Of a DNA stretch of 64,000 bases, positions 25,830 to 34,850 are shown piece after piece (within the stretch, counting starts at the first letter, position 1; each line of letters opens with the position of its first letter). Source of the DNA: an uncultured Mediterraneibacter sp. GTDB lineage: Bacteria > Bacillota > Clostridia > Lachnospirales > Lachnospiraceae. The position numbers were made by a program, and so were the translations under genes. The stretch covers positions 1 to 64,000 of the forward strand of contig CALWMN010000007.1 in NCBI GenBank assembly GCA_944381935.1, in the 5' to 3' direction. The notes beneath the pieces were generated by a model that was given only the letters and a program-made list of their open reading frames with translations, did no database searches and was not told the origin of the DNA.

Positions 25830-27131
25830 ATGTTCAGCGAAATACCGAAACTGATTCTTCAGTCCGAGACGATCAACCATATCGGGCGGATTGAGAACAT
25901 AACGGGAATGTCCATGGAAGCCTCCGGCGGCGGCGCAAATATAGGAGATATTGTGATGATCTATGACGAGGAGCAGCACCGCCAGATCCAGGCTGAGGTG
26001 GTGGGGTTCCGGGAGGACAGAGTCCAGCTCATGGCTTATGAGAGTATGAGCGGGATCGGAACCAACAGCTTCGTCAGAAATACGAAAAAGCGCCTGAAGA
26101 TCCCTGTGGGGGAGTTTTTGAGGGGACGCATCATAGATGCTCTCGGGCGCCCCATTGATGATAAAGGGAGTTTTACTTCTTCCCGATATTATTATGTGGA
26201 AAACCCCAGGATTAATCCCCTCAGGCGCCCGAGAATCTCAGAACCTCTGGGATTTGGGATAAAGGCGATCGACGGTCTTAATACGATCGGAAAAGGGCAG
26301 CGTATCGGGATTTTCGCCGGCAGTGGTGTCGGGAAGAGTACCCTGATGGGGATGATCGCACGGAATGTCCGCACAGACATTAACGTTATAGCACTTGTCG
26401 GAGAGCGAGGCAGAGAGGTCCTGGAGTTTGTCGAGAAGGATTTGGGACCGGAGGGAATGGCAAGGTCCATCCTGGTTGTGGCGACGTCTGACCAGCCTGC
26501 CATGCTGCGTATGAAGTGTCCTCTTGTGGCGACTACAATCGCAGAATACTTTAAAGACAGAGGAAAGGACGTACTCCTGATGATGGATTCGCTGACCCGC
26601 TTTGCCATGGCACAGAGGGAGATCGGGCTTGCCACGGGAGAGCCGCCCGTGGCAAGAGGGTATACTCCCTCAATTTATGCGGAGTTTCCAAAGCTGCTTG
26701 AGAGAAGCGGGAATTTTGAGAAGGGTTCCATTACCGGGGTCTACACAGTCCTGGTGGAAGGGGACGACACGAATGAGCCTGTGGCAGATACGGTCAGGGG
26801 TATACTGGACGGACATATCGTCCTTACCAGGAAACTGGCCAACTCGAACCACTTTCCTGCGATTGACATCAACGCCAGTATTTCAAGGCTTATGACCGAG
26901 ATCGTGGGGGATGAGCATAAGGCGCTGGCCTCAGAGATGCGAGATATCCTCAGCCTGTACGCGCAGAATGAAGACCTGATTTCCATCGGGGCGTACAAGA
27001 CAGGGACCAACCCCCGTCTTGACCATGCGATCGCACGCATACAGAAGATCAATGAATTTCTCATGCAGAAGACAGGTGAGTCGTTTACGATGGAGCAGAC
27101 TGTACAGAAGATGAAAGAGATATTGAAATGA
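25830..27131 (+). CDS. fliI: Flagellar type III export ATPase FliI
   Basis: Hexameric ATPase that energises substrate entry into the flagellar export gate. The 433-residue protein has a beta-barrel N-domain, Walker A GIFAGSGVGKST (about 161-172), Walker B VLLMMDSLTRF (about 248-258), and the signature PPVARGYTPSIYAEFPKLLE. All catalytic motifs are intact. ATG 25830 (MFSEIPK) is chosen since AAGGAGGG lies seven bases upstream; an ATG two codons earlier is too close to it. Followed by fliJ after 34 bp. Confidence 0.96.
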   Translation: MFSEIPKLILQSETINHIGRIENITGMSMEASGGGANIGDIVMIYDEEQHRQIQAEVVGFREDRVQLMAYESMSGIGTNSFVRNTKKRLKIPVGEFLRGRIIDALGRPIDDKGSFTSSRYYYVENPRINPLRRPRISEPLGFGIKAIDGLNTIGKGQRIGIFAGSGVGKSTLMGMIARNVRTDINVIALVGERGREVLEFVEKDLGPEGMARSILVVATSDQPAMLRMKCPLVATTIAEYFKDRGKDVLLMMDSLTRFAMAQREIGLATGEPPVARGYTPSIYAEFPKLLERSGNFEKGSITGVYTVLVEGDDTNEPVADTVRGILDGHIVLTRKLANSNHFPAIDINASISRLMTEIVGDEHKALASEMRDILSLYAQNEDLISIGAYKTGTNPRLDHAIARIQKINEFLMQKTGESFTMEQTVQKMKEILK

Positions 27132-27165
27132 CAGAATGATCTGATTAAGACAGGAGGAGCAGTCC

Positions 27166-27627
27166 TTGAAGAAGTTTCGCTTTACGTTGGAGCGTGTGCT
27201 CGACTATAAGGAGCAGGTGGAACAGAACCTGCGGAACGAGCATGGACAGGCTGTCCGGGAGGTAAAAGAGCAGGAACAGAAGATCGGAGAACTGGAAGTC
27301 GGCTTCCAGTCGTTCCGGGAACAGATAGAGGATGTGAAAAAGACAGAGATATCCTCTGCCAGGCTCCTTAGCTATTCCGGTTATCTGAGCACGCTGATCG
27401 GGAAGATCGCATCGGAAAAGGAAGAACTCGCAAGGCGCAAGAAGGAAGAAGAGCGCAGGCGCGAGCTGGTAATTGAGGCGAAGAAGGAGACCTCCTCGAT
27501 CCAGATGCTCAAAGATAAGAAGAGAAGAGAATATGACGCCCTTGCCGCAAAAGAGCAGGAGCGGGAAGTGGAAGAATTTGTATCCAACCGTTCCATAGCA
27601 GGCAGGCAGGAACATAAGGAAGGGTAG
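27166..27627 (+). CDS. fliJ: Flagellar export chaperone FliJ
   Basis: Coiled-coil protein that sits in the centre of the FliI ring and links it to FlhA. The 153-residue product is one long charged antiparallel coiled coil opening with KKFRFTLERVLDYKEQVEQ, the usual FliJ N-terminus. The start is a TTG at 27166, fixed by AGGAGG eight bases upstream and by alignment of the family N-terminus. Position between fliI and fliK is canonical. Confidence 0.92.
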   Translation: MKKFRFTLERVLDYKEQVEQNLRNEHGQAVREVKEQEQKIGELEVGFQSFREQIEDVKKTEISSARLLSYSGYLSTLIGKIASEKEELARRKKEEERRRELVIEAKKETSSIQMLKDKKRREYDALAAKEQEREVEEFVSNRSIAGRQEHKEG

Positions 27628-27688
27628 TCCTGTTTTCCGCGGAAGACAGATTACCATAGATATCATACGGAAAAGGAGGTGAAGGAAA

Positions 27689-28837
27689 ATGGAGATGATT
27701 ATGCAGAACCTGATGATGCAGCAGCCGTCGGCGCCGCTTGCGGGAAAGGAAATGGCATCCGGCATGAAGGGCCAGCCGGCGGAGAATGGCAAGGATACCT
27801 TTGCCCAGATGATGGAGGCAGCCGGGGGAGAGGCCGGAAGCCAGATCGACGGCCCGGAGGAAAGCGACGGGTTGGTTCAGAGTCTGGCAGGGCAGTTCAT
27901 GCAGAATATGCAGATGAATCCGCTGTTGAATGTTCTGCCCGCTGACCCGGCAGGACAGGCAGAGATGCCTGTGGCAGAGATACAGGTGGAAGGGAACATT
28001 CCCGGCATGGAGATGCAGAATATGCAGGTACAGGACGGCAGTGCTCAGACTTTAGAGAATCCTGTTGCCGGAAATATGGCATCCGCAGTCAATACGGATA
28101 CCGCTCCAAAAGAGGGCACAGCGGCAGACCAGCCGGTTATCCGGGAGAACATCCAGGCGGCAGAGGGAAGCGCACGGCCCGTGACGGACGTGGGGAATGG
28201 CCAGCCGTCAGCAGCGCAAAAGGATATATCCCAGGGACAGTCCGGGATGCAGCAGGCATATGCAGGCATGGCGTCCGCTTCAGAGGGGAATCCGAAGACC
28301 GAAAGCGAGACACCTGCGGCGCCGGAACAGGCAAATGTTTCCCAGGTCCAGACGGCATCAGCTACGGCAGCATCCAGGTCAGGTGCACCGGTACAGCAGA
28401 ATACGGCAGCGTCTGAGACACTGTACGTTAATGTGTCAGACCGGGCGGAGAACATCCAGAACCTGACGGAGCTGATCAAGAATGCGGTCGACTCTCAGGT
28501 AAAGGAACTGGAGATTCAGCTTGAGCCGGCGAATCTTGGAAAGATTACCGTGAAAGCGGTCTATGAAAGCGGCAAGGCGGCAGTTGTGATAAGCTGTACG
28601 AATCAGGCGGCTCTCGAGGCGCTTTCAGGGAAAGCGGCGGAGCTTGGAGGCCTTTTGCAGGAACGCATGGGCGGGCAGACAGAGATCATAGTGGACCAGC
28701 CGCAGCAGCAGTACTTAAACCAGGACGGACGGAACGGGAACCAGGAAAGCCGCGAAGAGCAGCACAGGCAGCAGAAGCAGGACGGCCGTCCGCAGACAGG
28801 AGATTTCCTGGAACAGCTTCGGCTGGGATTGATTTAA
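27689..28837 (+). CDS. fliK: Flagellar hook-length control protein FliK
   Basis: Molecular ruler that switches export from hook to filament proteins. The 382-residue protein is Met/Gln/Ala/Gly-rich and poorly structured for about 240 residues, then has the FliK C-domain (about 255-335: VKELEIQLEPANLGKITVKAV and VVISCTNQAALEALSG), followed by a Gln-rich tail. AAGGAGGTG precedes the ATG. A second protein with a FliK-C-like end is encoded at 17962. Confidence 0.9.
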   Translation: MEMIMQNLMMQQPSAPLAGKEMASGMKGQPAENGKDTFAQMMEAAGGEAGSQIDGPEESDGLVQSLAGQFMQNMQMNPLLNVLPADPAGQAEMPVAEIQVEGNIPGMEMQNMQVQDGSAQTLENPVAGNMASAVNTDTAPKEGTAADQPVIRENIQAAEGSARPVTDVGNGQPSAAQKDISQGQSGMQQAYAGMASASEGNPKTESETPAAPEQANVSQVQTASATAASRSGAPVQQNTAASETLYVNVSDRAENIQNLTELIKNAVDSQVKELEIQLEPANLGKITVKAVYESGKAAVVISCTNQAALEALSGKAAELGGLLQERMGGQTEIIVDQPQQQYLNQDGRNGNQESREEQHRQQKQDGRPQTGDFLEQLRLGLI

Positions 28838-28861
28838 CAGACAGAGCAGGAGGAAGAAAAA

Positions 28862-29452
28862 ATGCCAGATATATCGGCACTGAACAACGTCAGCGCGCTG
28901 AATACTGTAAGCGCCCAGACGGCGGCACAGACTACCGCATCAACACAGGGCACCTCGTCAATACGGGACACTGCGCTGGTGGCGAATACAGAGAATGTGG
29001 TGAACACGAGCGCATATGACCTCACCATGTCGGACTTCTACAAACTTCTGGCCACCCAGATCCAGTATCAGGATGCGGACAACCCGATGGATACGGCAGA
29101 GATGATGAGCCAGCTTGTACAGAACCAGATGTCAACTGCCATCACAGCGATGTCAACGGCGGTTTCCGACCTCACGACAGTGAACCTTATGAATTATGCC
29201 AGCTCCATGATGGGCAAAGAGGTCACACTGGCGGAAATCGATGACAAGGGGATCTATACGGGAGAAGAGACAAAAGGTGTTGTCACGGGCGTGACGCTTG
29301 GCACGACGCCGACAGTAGTCGTAAACGGGAAAGAGTACAGCATCGTCCAGATCATGGGCGTAGGTGAAGTCCCGGAGAAGGAAGATACCCAGGATCCGGA
29401 AGAAGGCGGCACACAGGGATCTGAGCCGACAGAGGGGACAAAGACTGTATAA
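28862..29452 (+). CDS. flgD: Flagellar hook assembly protein FlgD (hook cap)
   Basis: Scaffold for polymerising hook subunits. The 196-residue protein has the conserved FlgD N-region DFYKLLATQIQYQDADNPMD (about 58-77) and MMSQLVQNQMSTAI, then a short beta-rich C-part with YSIVQIMGV. The tail is acidic. It lacks the large Tudor/Fn3 domains of enterobacterial FlgD, as is common in clostridia. GGAGGAAG precedes the ATG; followed by the TIGR02530-like gene and flgE. Confidence 0.9.
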   Translation: MPDISALNNVSALNTVSAQTAAQTTASTQGTSSIRDTALVANTENVVNTSAYDLTMSDFYKLLATQIQYQDADNPMDTAEMMSQLVQNQMSTAITAMSTAVSDLTTVNLMNYASSMMGKEVTLAEIDDKGIYTGEETKGVVTGVTLGTTPTVVVNGKEYSIVQIMGVGEVPEKEDTQDPEEGGTQGSEPTEGTKTV

Positions 29453-29473
29453 GGAAGATGAGGTGAACAGCAC

Positions 29474-29851
29474 GTGCATCACACAGGGAAGATCACAAGC
29501 TCTCAGTCATTGCTGGTACAGCATGAACTCGGGCGCACCGGTAGAACTGCCGGGACGGAGTTTGCCGAGCGTCTCAAAGAAGCGGCCGCCCAGGCCGGGA
29601 CACTGCAGTTTTCCCGCCACGCATCTCAGAGGATGGAACAGCGGGGGATAGAGCTGACCGGAGAGAATCTCAAAGAGCTTTCGCAGGCGGTTGAGAAGGC
29701 ACGCCAGAAGGGTTCAAAGGAAACCGTAGTGATCGGAAGCCACGGTGCGTTCATCGTCAATGTGGCGAACAACGTAGTTGTGACGTCCATTACAGAGCAG
29801 GAAATGAAGCATAACATATTCACAAACATCGACAGCGCCGTCTTTATGTAA
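29474..29851 (+). CDS. Flagellar operon protein, TIGR02530 (flg_new) family
   Basis: A 125-residue protein of unknown biochemical role found between flgD and flgE in many Firmicutes flagellar operons. Family hallmarks seen are LQFSRHASQRMEQRGIEL (about 44-61), the middle helix LSQAVEKARQKGSKE and the C-terminal NVVVTSITEQEMKHNIFTNID. Start is a GTG at 29474 with AGGTG nine bases upstream. Soluble, no signal peptide. Its position suggests a part in hook assembly, perhaps as an export or assembly factor; this is inference from context. Confidence 0.88.
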   Translation: MHHTGKITSSQSLLVQHELGRTGRTAGTEFAERLKEAAAQAGTLQFSRHASQRMEQRGIELTGENLKELSQAVEKARQKGSKETVVIGSHGAFIVNVANNVVVTSITEQEMKHNIFTNIDSAVFM

Positions 29852-29939
29852 GCCGGACCTCAAGGAGGGGGCGAAGCCCGGAAGTGCGACTGACGGCCGG
29901 GCAGGAACAGCGCTGCGGAAAAGAAAAGGAGCAGAAACA

Positions 29940-30869
29940 ATGATAAGATCAATGCAGTCGGCAATTGCCGGATTGAAATCACATCAGACGAAGATGGATG
30001 TTATCGGTAACAATATCGCGAACGTCAATACATGGGGATATAAGTCAAAGAGCGCTAACTTCGCGGACGCCATGTACCAGAACTACATCACCGGAGGGGC
30101 TGGAAACAATACCCTGGGCAATCTCGGAGGCATCAATGCTTCCCAGGTCGGATACGGGGCGAACGTAAGCTCCATTACATCAAACTCGGAGACCGGTACA
30201 CAGTCCTATACCGGAAGAGCGTTTGACTGTATGATCGACGGCCCGTCATACTTCATCGTGGGACCGTTTCCGGAGAATGGCGAGGTAGACCCGGATGCCC
30301 TCGTGGGCAGCGGCCTGAGCCTCTCCCGCGTGGGAGTCTTCAACATGGACAGCAACGGCTATCTTGTGGACGATCAGGGAAATTACGTGTACGGATATGT
30401 GACCGGTACTGGAGACGGGAACGGAAACATCACCGTAGACACAACAACAACCCTGCAGCCTATCAAACTGAATGTAGGAATTGAGGATAATCCCGCCGGC
30501 GGACAGGTAGATATAGTCTACAGTTCCATCAAGATCGGAACGGACGGCATCATCACCGTTGTGGACAAGGAGTCGAACCAGGCATATGTCGTCGGGCAGA
30601 TCGCGCTGGCCACAGTCGAGAATGTGGGCGGCCTGGTACAGGACAGCGGCTATCTCTATGAGATCGGAGACAATGCCGGGCAGGTCGACGTCGGCGTCCA
30701 GACAGCAGCCACAGGGCGCGTGCTCAGCGGCTACCTGGAGATGTCAAACGTAGACCTCGCCACAGAGATGTCCTACATGATCACCACCCAGAGAGGATAT
30801 CAGGCAAACACAAGAATGATCACAGTATCGGACCAGATGCTCGAAGAGCTTGTAAACATGAAACGCTGA
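29940..30869 (+). CDS. flgE: Flagellar hook protein FlgE
   Basis: Main hook subunit. The 309-residue protein carries the N-terminal rod/hook motif MDVIGNNIANVNTWGYKSK (about 19-37) and the C-terminal helix with SNVDLATEMSYMITTQRGYQANTR. At 309 residues it is short for a hook protein, so the outer D2-type domains are reduced. It is assigned as the hook and not a rod subunit because it follows flgD and the TIGR02530 gene. An 87-bp gap upstream contains a GCCCGG/CCGGGC hairpin (29876-29902) but no promoter. Confidence 0.9.
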   Translation: MIRSMQSAIAGLKSHQTKMDVIGNNIANVNTWGYKSKSANFADAMYQNYITGGAGNNTLGNLGGINASQVGYGANVSSITSNSETGTQSYTGRAFDCMIDGPSYFIVGPFPENGEVDPDALVGSGLSLSRVGVFNMDSNGYLVDDQGNYVYGYVTGTGDGNGNITVDTTTTLQPIKLNVGIEDNPAGGQVDIVYSSIKIGTDGIITVVDKESNQAYVVGQIALATVENVGGLVQDSGYLYEIGDNAGQVDVGVQTAATGRVLSGYLEMSNVDLATEMSYMITTQRGYQANTRMITVSDQMLEELVNMKR

Positions 30870-30920
30870 TACGCAGCCGCATGGTCCACGTGATCATACA
30901 TAGTCTGTCATACCGCACAG

Positions 30921-30949
30921 GTCTGCGGGGCAGGAAACGCCCCGCAGAC
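30921..30949 (+). other. Strong hairpin between flgE and flbD without T-run
   Basis: Perfect 11-bp GC-rich stem GTCTGCGGGGC (30921-30931) / GCCCCGCAGAC (30939-30949) with a 7-nt loop, followed by AGAAAAAGG and not by T residues. It is not a standard intrinsic terminator. It could protect the 3' end of a processed flgE message or dampen read-through between an abundantly needed hook gene and the stator genes. Confidence 0.7.
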
Positions 30950-30969
30950 AGAAAAAGGAGAACCATATT

Positions 30970-31170
30970 ATGGTAAAGTTTACGAAGCTTAACGGAGAAA
31001 CAATACTGATCAATCCTTTCCAGATCGAGTATGTAGAGCTGATCCCCGAGTCAAAGATTATCATGATGAACGGGCATTTCCATATCGTGAAGGAAAATGA
31101 CGATGAAATCATAAGGAAGATCACTGAATATAGAACAGAAATCTGCCGGAAGGCGGATTCGGAGGTATAG
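30970..31170 (+). CDS. flbD: Flagellar protein FlbD (SwrD)
   Basis: A 66-residue protein of the FlbD/SwrD family, which in B. subtilis increases flagellar motor power. FTKLNGETILINPFQIEYVE and the ILMNGxxHIV-like segment IIMMNGHFHIVKEN are the family pattern. It is followed after two bases by motA, and by motB, the expected flbD-motA-motB order. Confidence 0.9.
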   Translation: MVKFTKLNGETILINPFQIEYVELIPESKIIMMNGHFHIVKENDDEIIRKITEYRTEICRKADSEV

Positions 31171-31172
31171 CT

Positions 31173-32006
31173 ATGGACATTACAAGTATTATTGGCATAA
31201 TAGCGGGATTCGCTTTCACCATTTATGGAATTCTAGGAAGCGGAAGCATCTGGAACTTTTACGATGCTCCCAGTATACTGATCGTAATAGGAGGAACGAT
31301 CAGTGCGATCGTTGCCAGCTTCCCGCTCAGTATTCTGAAAAATGTAGGAAAGCATATGGTCATCATATGCAGCTCAAAAAGGTTCCAGCCTGAACCTGTC
31401 ATCGAAATCCTGGCGGATTTCGCTCAGGTGGCAAGAAAGGACGGACTCCTTGCGCTTGAGGGAAGAGTTGCGGAAGTAGATGACCCGTTCCTGAAAAAGA
31501 GTGTCATGTATGTCGTGGATGCCATGGATCCTGACAAAATCCGCAGCACGCTTGAGCAGGACATTGACAACATGTCCCAGCGCCACTCAGAGCAGGCGGA
31601 CATGTACATCCGAGGCTCAGCATATGCCCCGGCGTTCGGTATGATCGGAACGCTGATCGGCCTGATCAACATGCTCAAGGACATGGACCTCTCGTCAGGA
31701 GCGTCAGAAAGTCTTGGCGCCAACATGTCAGTAGCACTTGTAACAACATTCTATGGATGTGTACTTGCCAATCTGGTATTTCATCCCATCTCCTCGAAAC
31801 TCGCATTGCGGGATGATGAGGAAAGACTGTACAAAGAGATCATTGTGGAGGGCGTACTCGCTATTCAGGAGGGCGATAACCCGAAGGTTCTGAAAGAAAG
31901 ACTTGCCTCCACGCTTGCCCAGAAACGTCAGCTCCAGGTAACGGAGGGCGAGGGCGATGGCGGCTCAGGCAAGCAGAAAGCAAAGAGAGGCAGAAAGAAA
32001 AAATAG
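31173..32006 (+). CDS. motA: Flagellar motor stator protein MotA
   Basis: Ion-channel stator subunit of 277 residues with four membrane helices: about 4-24, 30-50, 145-168 and 180-202. The cytoplasmic loop between helices 2 and 3 carries the charged residues that act on FliG, and PAFGMIGTLIGLINML at about 152-167 is the channel-lining signature. The C-terminal tail is highly basic (KQKAKRGRKKK). Overlap-free, 2 bp after flbD, with GGAGGT before the ATG. Confidence 0.94.
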   Translation: MDITSIIGIIAGFAFTIYGILGSGSIWNFYDAPSILIVIGGTISAIVASFPLSILKNVGKHMVIICSSKRFQPEPVIEILADFAQVARKDGLLALEGRVAEVDDPFLKKSVMYVVDAMDPDKIRSTLEQDIDNMSQRHSEQADMYIRGSAYAPAFGMIGTLIGLINMLKDMDLSSGASESLGANMSVALVTTFYGCVLANLVFHPISSKLALRDDEERLYKEIIVEGVLAIQEGDNPKVLKERLASTLAQKRQLQVTEGEGDGGSGKQKAKRGRKKK

Positions 32007-32018
32007 AGGAGGAAGGAT

Positions 32019-32819
32019 ATGAAAAAACCGAAAAGCAAAGCTTCGGGTGGTTCATGGATGGACACATATGGAGATATGGTCACCCTTCTTCTCTGTTTCT
32101 TCGTCCTTCTCTATGCGATCTCTTCGGTGGATCAGTCCAAGTGGCAGAATTTTGTTGCCAGTGTGAACCCGGAAGCTGCGCAGCAGCTAGAAGAGATGAG
32201 AAGTGCGGAAGCTGCAGAAGCACAGGCGGAAGAGGATGCACTTCAGCAGATGTATGAGAGCCTCACCAGCGAATTTCAGTCTATGGGACTGGACGCCAAT
32301 GTGGATGTAGTCAGGGGAGACGGCTACAATTTCATCTCTTTTAGCGATGAAATTTTCTTTGAAGGAAACAGCTATGCAGTAACTGATAACGGACAACTGG
32401 TACTGGATGGTTTTGCAAGGGCGATTGCCCCTGCCGCAGACGAGATTCATGAGATCCAGATACTGGGGCACACGACGGAAATTCCGAGCCGGTTCAATGT
32501 AGTGGAGGACCGGATGCTTTCCGCAGAGCGTGCCGCGCAGGTAACCGCCTATATTCAGTCCAAAGATATCGTCGATCCGGCAAGGATGTTAAGTATCGGA
32601 TATGGTCAGTTCCGCCCGATTGCGGACATCAATACGGAAGAAGGACGGAGCAGGAACCGGCGTGTGGAGATCCTTATCACAAGTGATGACGCCGTGTTGA
32701 AAAGCCTGACAGAGTACTATGCGGAAGTTTATGGGGAGGATGTGGCAGCAATGCAGCCTGACGCAGATTCTCTGAACAATACCGCAGCCGCTCCGGCTGA
32801 AGGAGACGGTGGAGCATGA
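32019..32819 (+). CDS. motB: Flagellar motor stator protein MotB
   Basis: Stator subunit of 266 residues: basic N-terminus, one membrane helix (about 20-40) with the ion-carrying Asp in YGDMVTLLLCFFVLL, a Glu/Ala-rich plug/linker, and an OmpA-like peptidoglycan-binding domain (about 110-230) containing GYGQFRPIADINTEEGRSRNRRVEI. The helix wording (CFFVLL) is reminiscent of the sodium-type PomB, but H+ versus Na+ coupling cannot be settled by eye. The gap to fliM (72 bp) is too small for fliL, which usually sits here. Confidence 0.94.
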   Translation: MKKPKSKASGGSWMDTYGDMVTLLLCFFVLLYAISSVDQSKWQNFVASVNPEAAQQLEEMRSAEAAEAQAEEDALQQMYESLTSEFQSMGLDANVDVVRGDGYNFISFSDEIFFEGNSYAVTDNGQLVLDGFARAIAPAADEIHEIQILGHTTEIPSRFNVVEDRMLSAERAAQVTAYIQSKDIVDPARMLSIGYGQFRPIADINTEEGRSRNRRVEILITSDDAVLKSLTEYYAEVYGEDVAAMQPDADSLNNTAAAPAEGDGGA

Positions 32820-32891
32820 GAGGGCAGAAAGGCTGCCCTGCACGCGCGGAAAGGAATACGGCGCAGCAGTCTGTAGATTAGGAGGAGAGAC

Positions 32892-33953
32892 ATGGCAGAA
32901 GTACTGTCCCAGAGTCAGATCGATGCTCTGATGAAAGAAATGCGAAGCGGCGGAAAGAAAAAGGAAGAAAAAAATCCTGCCGCAGAAGAAAAGAAATATC
33001 GGAAATATGATTTTAACAGTCCGAAGAAGATAACAAAAGACAAGATCAAGCTGCTCAAAGGGATCTATGACAATTATTCACGGATTGCCTCCTCCCGTCT
33101 GAACGGGATACTGAGAGTAGGGTGCGAACTGACGGTTCTCACCGTAGAGGAACAGAGATTCTATGAATTCAGCAATGTGCTCAGTGATAACGATATCTTT
33201 ATCACTCAGAAGCTTAAGCTTCCGAACCAGACCAGCCAGCCGCCTATTCTGATGCACATTAATCAGGCGCCGATCCTGAGTATGATCGACAGGCTCCTCG
33301 GCGGGGACGGCTCAGACCTGGAAGGTGTGGACAGCAATTACAGCTATACGGATATCGAGATCGAGCTGTACCGAAAGATTATGGGATATTTTCTTGATTT
33401 CAATCTGGATGCATGGGCGAATTACATCCATATTGAGACCGACAATGCATACGTGGAGGAGAACCCGAGCCTGTTTCAGGAGATCAGCCTGGATGAGACG
33501 ATCGCCATTATCATGCTCGATGTCGTCACGGGAGTCACAGAGGGACGGATCACAGTCTGCATCCCGAGAACGCTCCTTACCGAGCTGTTCAGCATTATAG
33601 ATTCCAGGAAGCACACCATAGATCCCAGTGGTTCTGACCTGACAGACAGCAAAGCGATTATCATGTCAAAGATCAAGAGTTCTGCGCTCACGGTACAGGC
33701 CGATATGGGAAGAGTAGATGTCTCTGTCAGGGATATCCGGGATCTTCAGGTGGGCGATATCATAGATCTCGAGAAACCGAAGGATTCGGAAGTATTCTTG
33801 AGAATCGGAGGAGAGCCGTGGCTGAAAGGAAGGCTTGGCACTTTCAAGAAGAACAGTGCCGTGCTGATAAGCGGGCGGTCTGAGGAAGAAAAAGAGACAG
33901 GCCATGAGATAGAAGAAAAAGAAAAAATGGAAGAGCCAGCACTGGCAGAATAA
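32892..33953 (+). CDS. fliM: Flagellar motor switch protein FliM
   Basis: C-ring subunit that receives phosphorylated CheY. The 353-residue protein starts with the CheY-binding peptide LSQSQIDALMKEM (about 5-17), a flexible lysine-rich linker, the CheC-like middle domain (about 50-235) and the SpoA/FliN-like C-domain (about 255-330). The last 30 residues are an acidic tail. AGGAGGAG precedes the ATG. cheY follows directly. Confidence 0.95.
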   Translation: MAEVLSQSQIDALMKEMRSGGKKKEEKNPAAEEKKYRKYDFNSPKKITKDKIKLLKGIYDNYSRIASSRLNGILRVGCELTVLTVEEQRFYEFSNVLSDNDIFITQKLKLPNQTSQPPILMHINQAPILSMIDRLLGGDGSDLEGVDSNYSYTDIEIELYRKIMGYFLDFNLDAWANYIHIETDNAYVEENPSLFQEISLDETIAIIMLDVVTGVTEGRITVCIPRTLLTELFSIIDSRKHTIDPSGSDLTDSKAIIMSKIKSSALTVQADMGRVDVSVRDIRDLQVGDIIDLEKPKDSEVFLRIGGEPWLKGRLGTFKKNSAVLISGRSEEEKETGHEIEEKEKMEEPALAE

Positions 33954-34007
33954 ATCTGCTGTGTATATAAAAATCCAATGAATGAAGAAAGTGAGAGGAA
34001 CAGAAAA

Positions 34008-34367
34008 ATGGCAAAAATATTAATCGTGGATGATGCGGCATTTATGAGGATGATGGTAAAGGATGCTCTGAAAAAAGGCGGATACGAGGATGTAGTGGAA
34101 GCAGTAGACGGCGCTGACGCTGTTGAGAAATACAAAGAACTCCATCCAGACCTTGTGATCATGGATATCACAATGCCGAACATGGACGGGCTTGAGGCAT
34201 TAAAAGCGATCAAAGAGGAAAATCCTGATTCTCAGGTGGTCATGTGTTCCGCAATGGGACAGGAAAGCATGGTAATCGAGGCGATCAAATCAGGGGCAAA
34301 GGACTTTATCGTGAAACCTTTCAAACCGGAGAGGATTCTGAGTACGGTCTCAAACATTATCGGATAG
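34008..34367 (+). CDS. cheY: Chemotaxis response regulator CheY
   Basis: Single receiver domain, 119 residues, that carries the signal from CheA to FliM. All key residues are visible: acidic pair D8/D9, phospho-acceptor D53 (IMDITMPNMDG), Ser81 and Lys103 (FIVKPF). The frame is open from 33978 but the family N-terminus MAKILIVDDA and a GAGAGG ribosome site nine bases upstream fix ATG 34008. Confidence 0.95.
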   Translation: MAKILIVDDAAFMRMMVKDALKKGGYEDVVEAVDGADAVEKYKELHPDLVIMDITMPNMDGLEALKAIKEENPDSQVVMCSAMGQESMVIEAIKSGAKDFIVKPFKPERILSTVSNIIG

Positions 34368-34380
34368 AGGAGGTAGCCCT

Positions 34381-34827
34381 ATGTCATTTTTAAGTACACT
34401 GAACATAAGCGGCAGCGGAATGACTGCACAGCGCCTCCGTCTGGATGTTGTCTCTGACAATATTGCGAATCTTGAGACTACGCGTACAGAAGACGGCGGT
34501 CCCTATCGGAGGAAAATGGTGGTCCTTGAGGCAAAGGAACCTTCCTTCCGGGAAATACTGGACGGGGTGAGAGCGGGACAGGCGCAGAATACAGCGGGTG
34601 ACGGGGTGAGAGCCGTTGCTATTATAGAGGATCAGACAGAGCTGAAGCCTGTATATGACCCGACGCATCCCGATGCGGATGAAGACGGCTATGTGATGAT
34701 GCCGAACATTGATCTGGTGAAGGAGACAGCGGACGCTATGGCGGCCTCTCATGCATATCAGGCGAATATTACGGCATTTAACACCACGAAGCAGATGGCG
34801 CAGAGCGCCCTTGAGGTCGGCCGATAA
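34381..34827 (+). CDS. flgC: Flagellar basal-body rod protein FlgC
   Basis: Proximal rod subunit of 148 residues. It opens with STLNISGSGMTAQRLRLDVV and SDNIANLETTRTEDGGPYRRK, and ends with the rod core helix DLVKETADAMAASHAYQANITAFN, clearly FlgC. It is misplaced relative to the usual flgB-flgC-fliE order: here it lies about 12.3 kb downstream of flgB, between cheY and fliY. GAGGAGG precedes the ATG. It appears intact. Confidence 0.94.
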   Translation: MSFLSTLNISGSGMTAQRLRLDVVSDNIANLETTRTEDGGPYRRKMVVLEAKEPSFREILDGVRAGQAQNTAGDGVRAVAIIEDQTELKPVYDPTHPDADEDGYVMMPNIDLVKETADAMAASHAYQANITAFNTTKQMAQSALEVGR

Positions 34828-34850
34828 TAAGCAGGTAGGGAGAGATAGTG

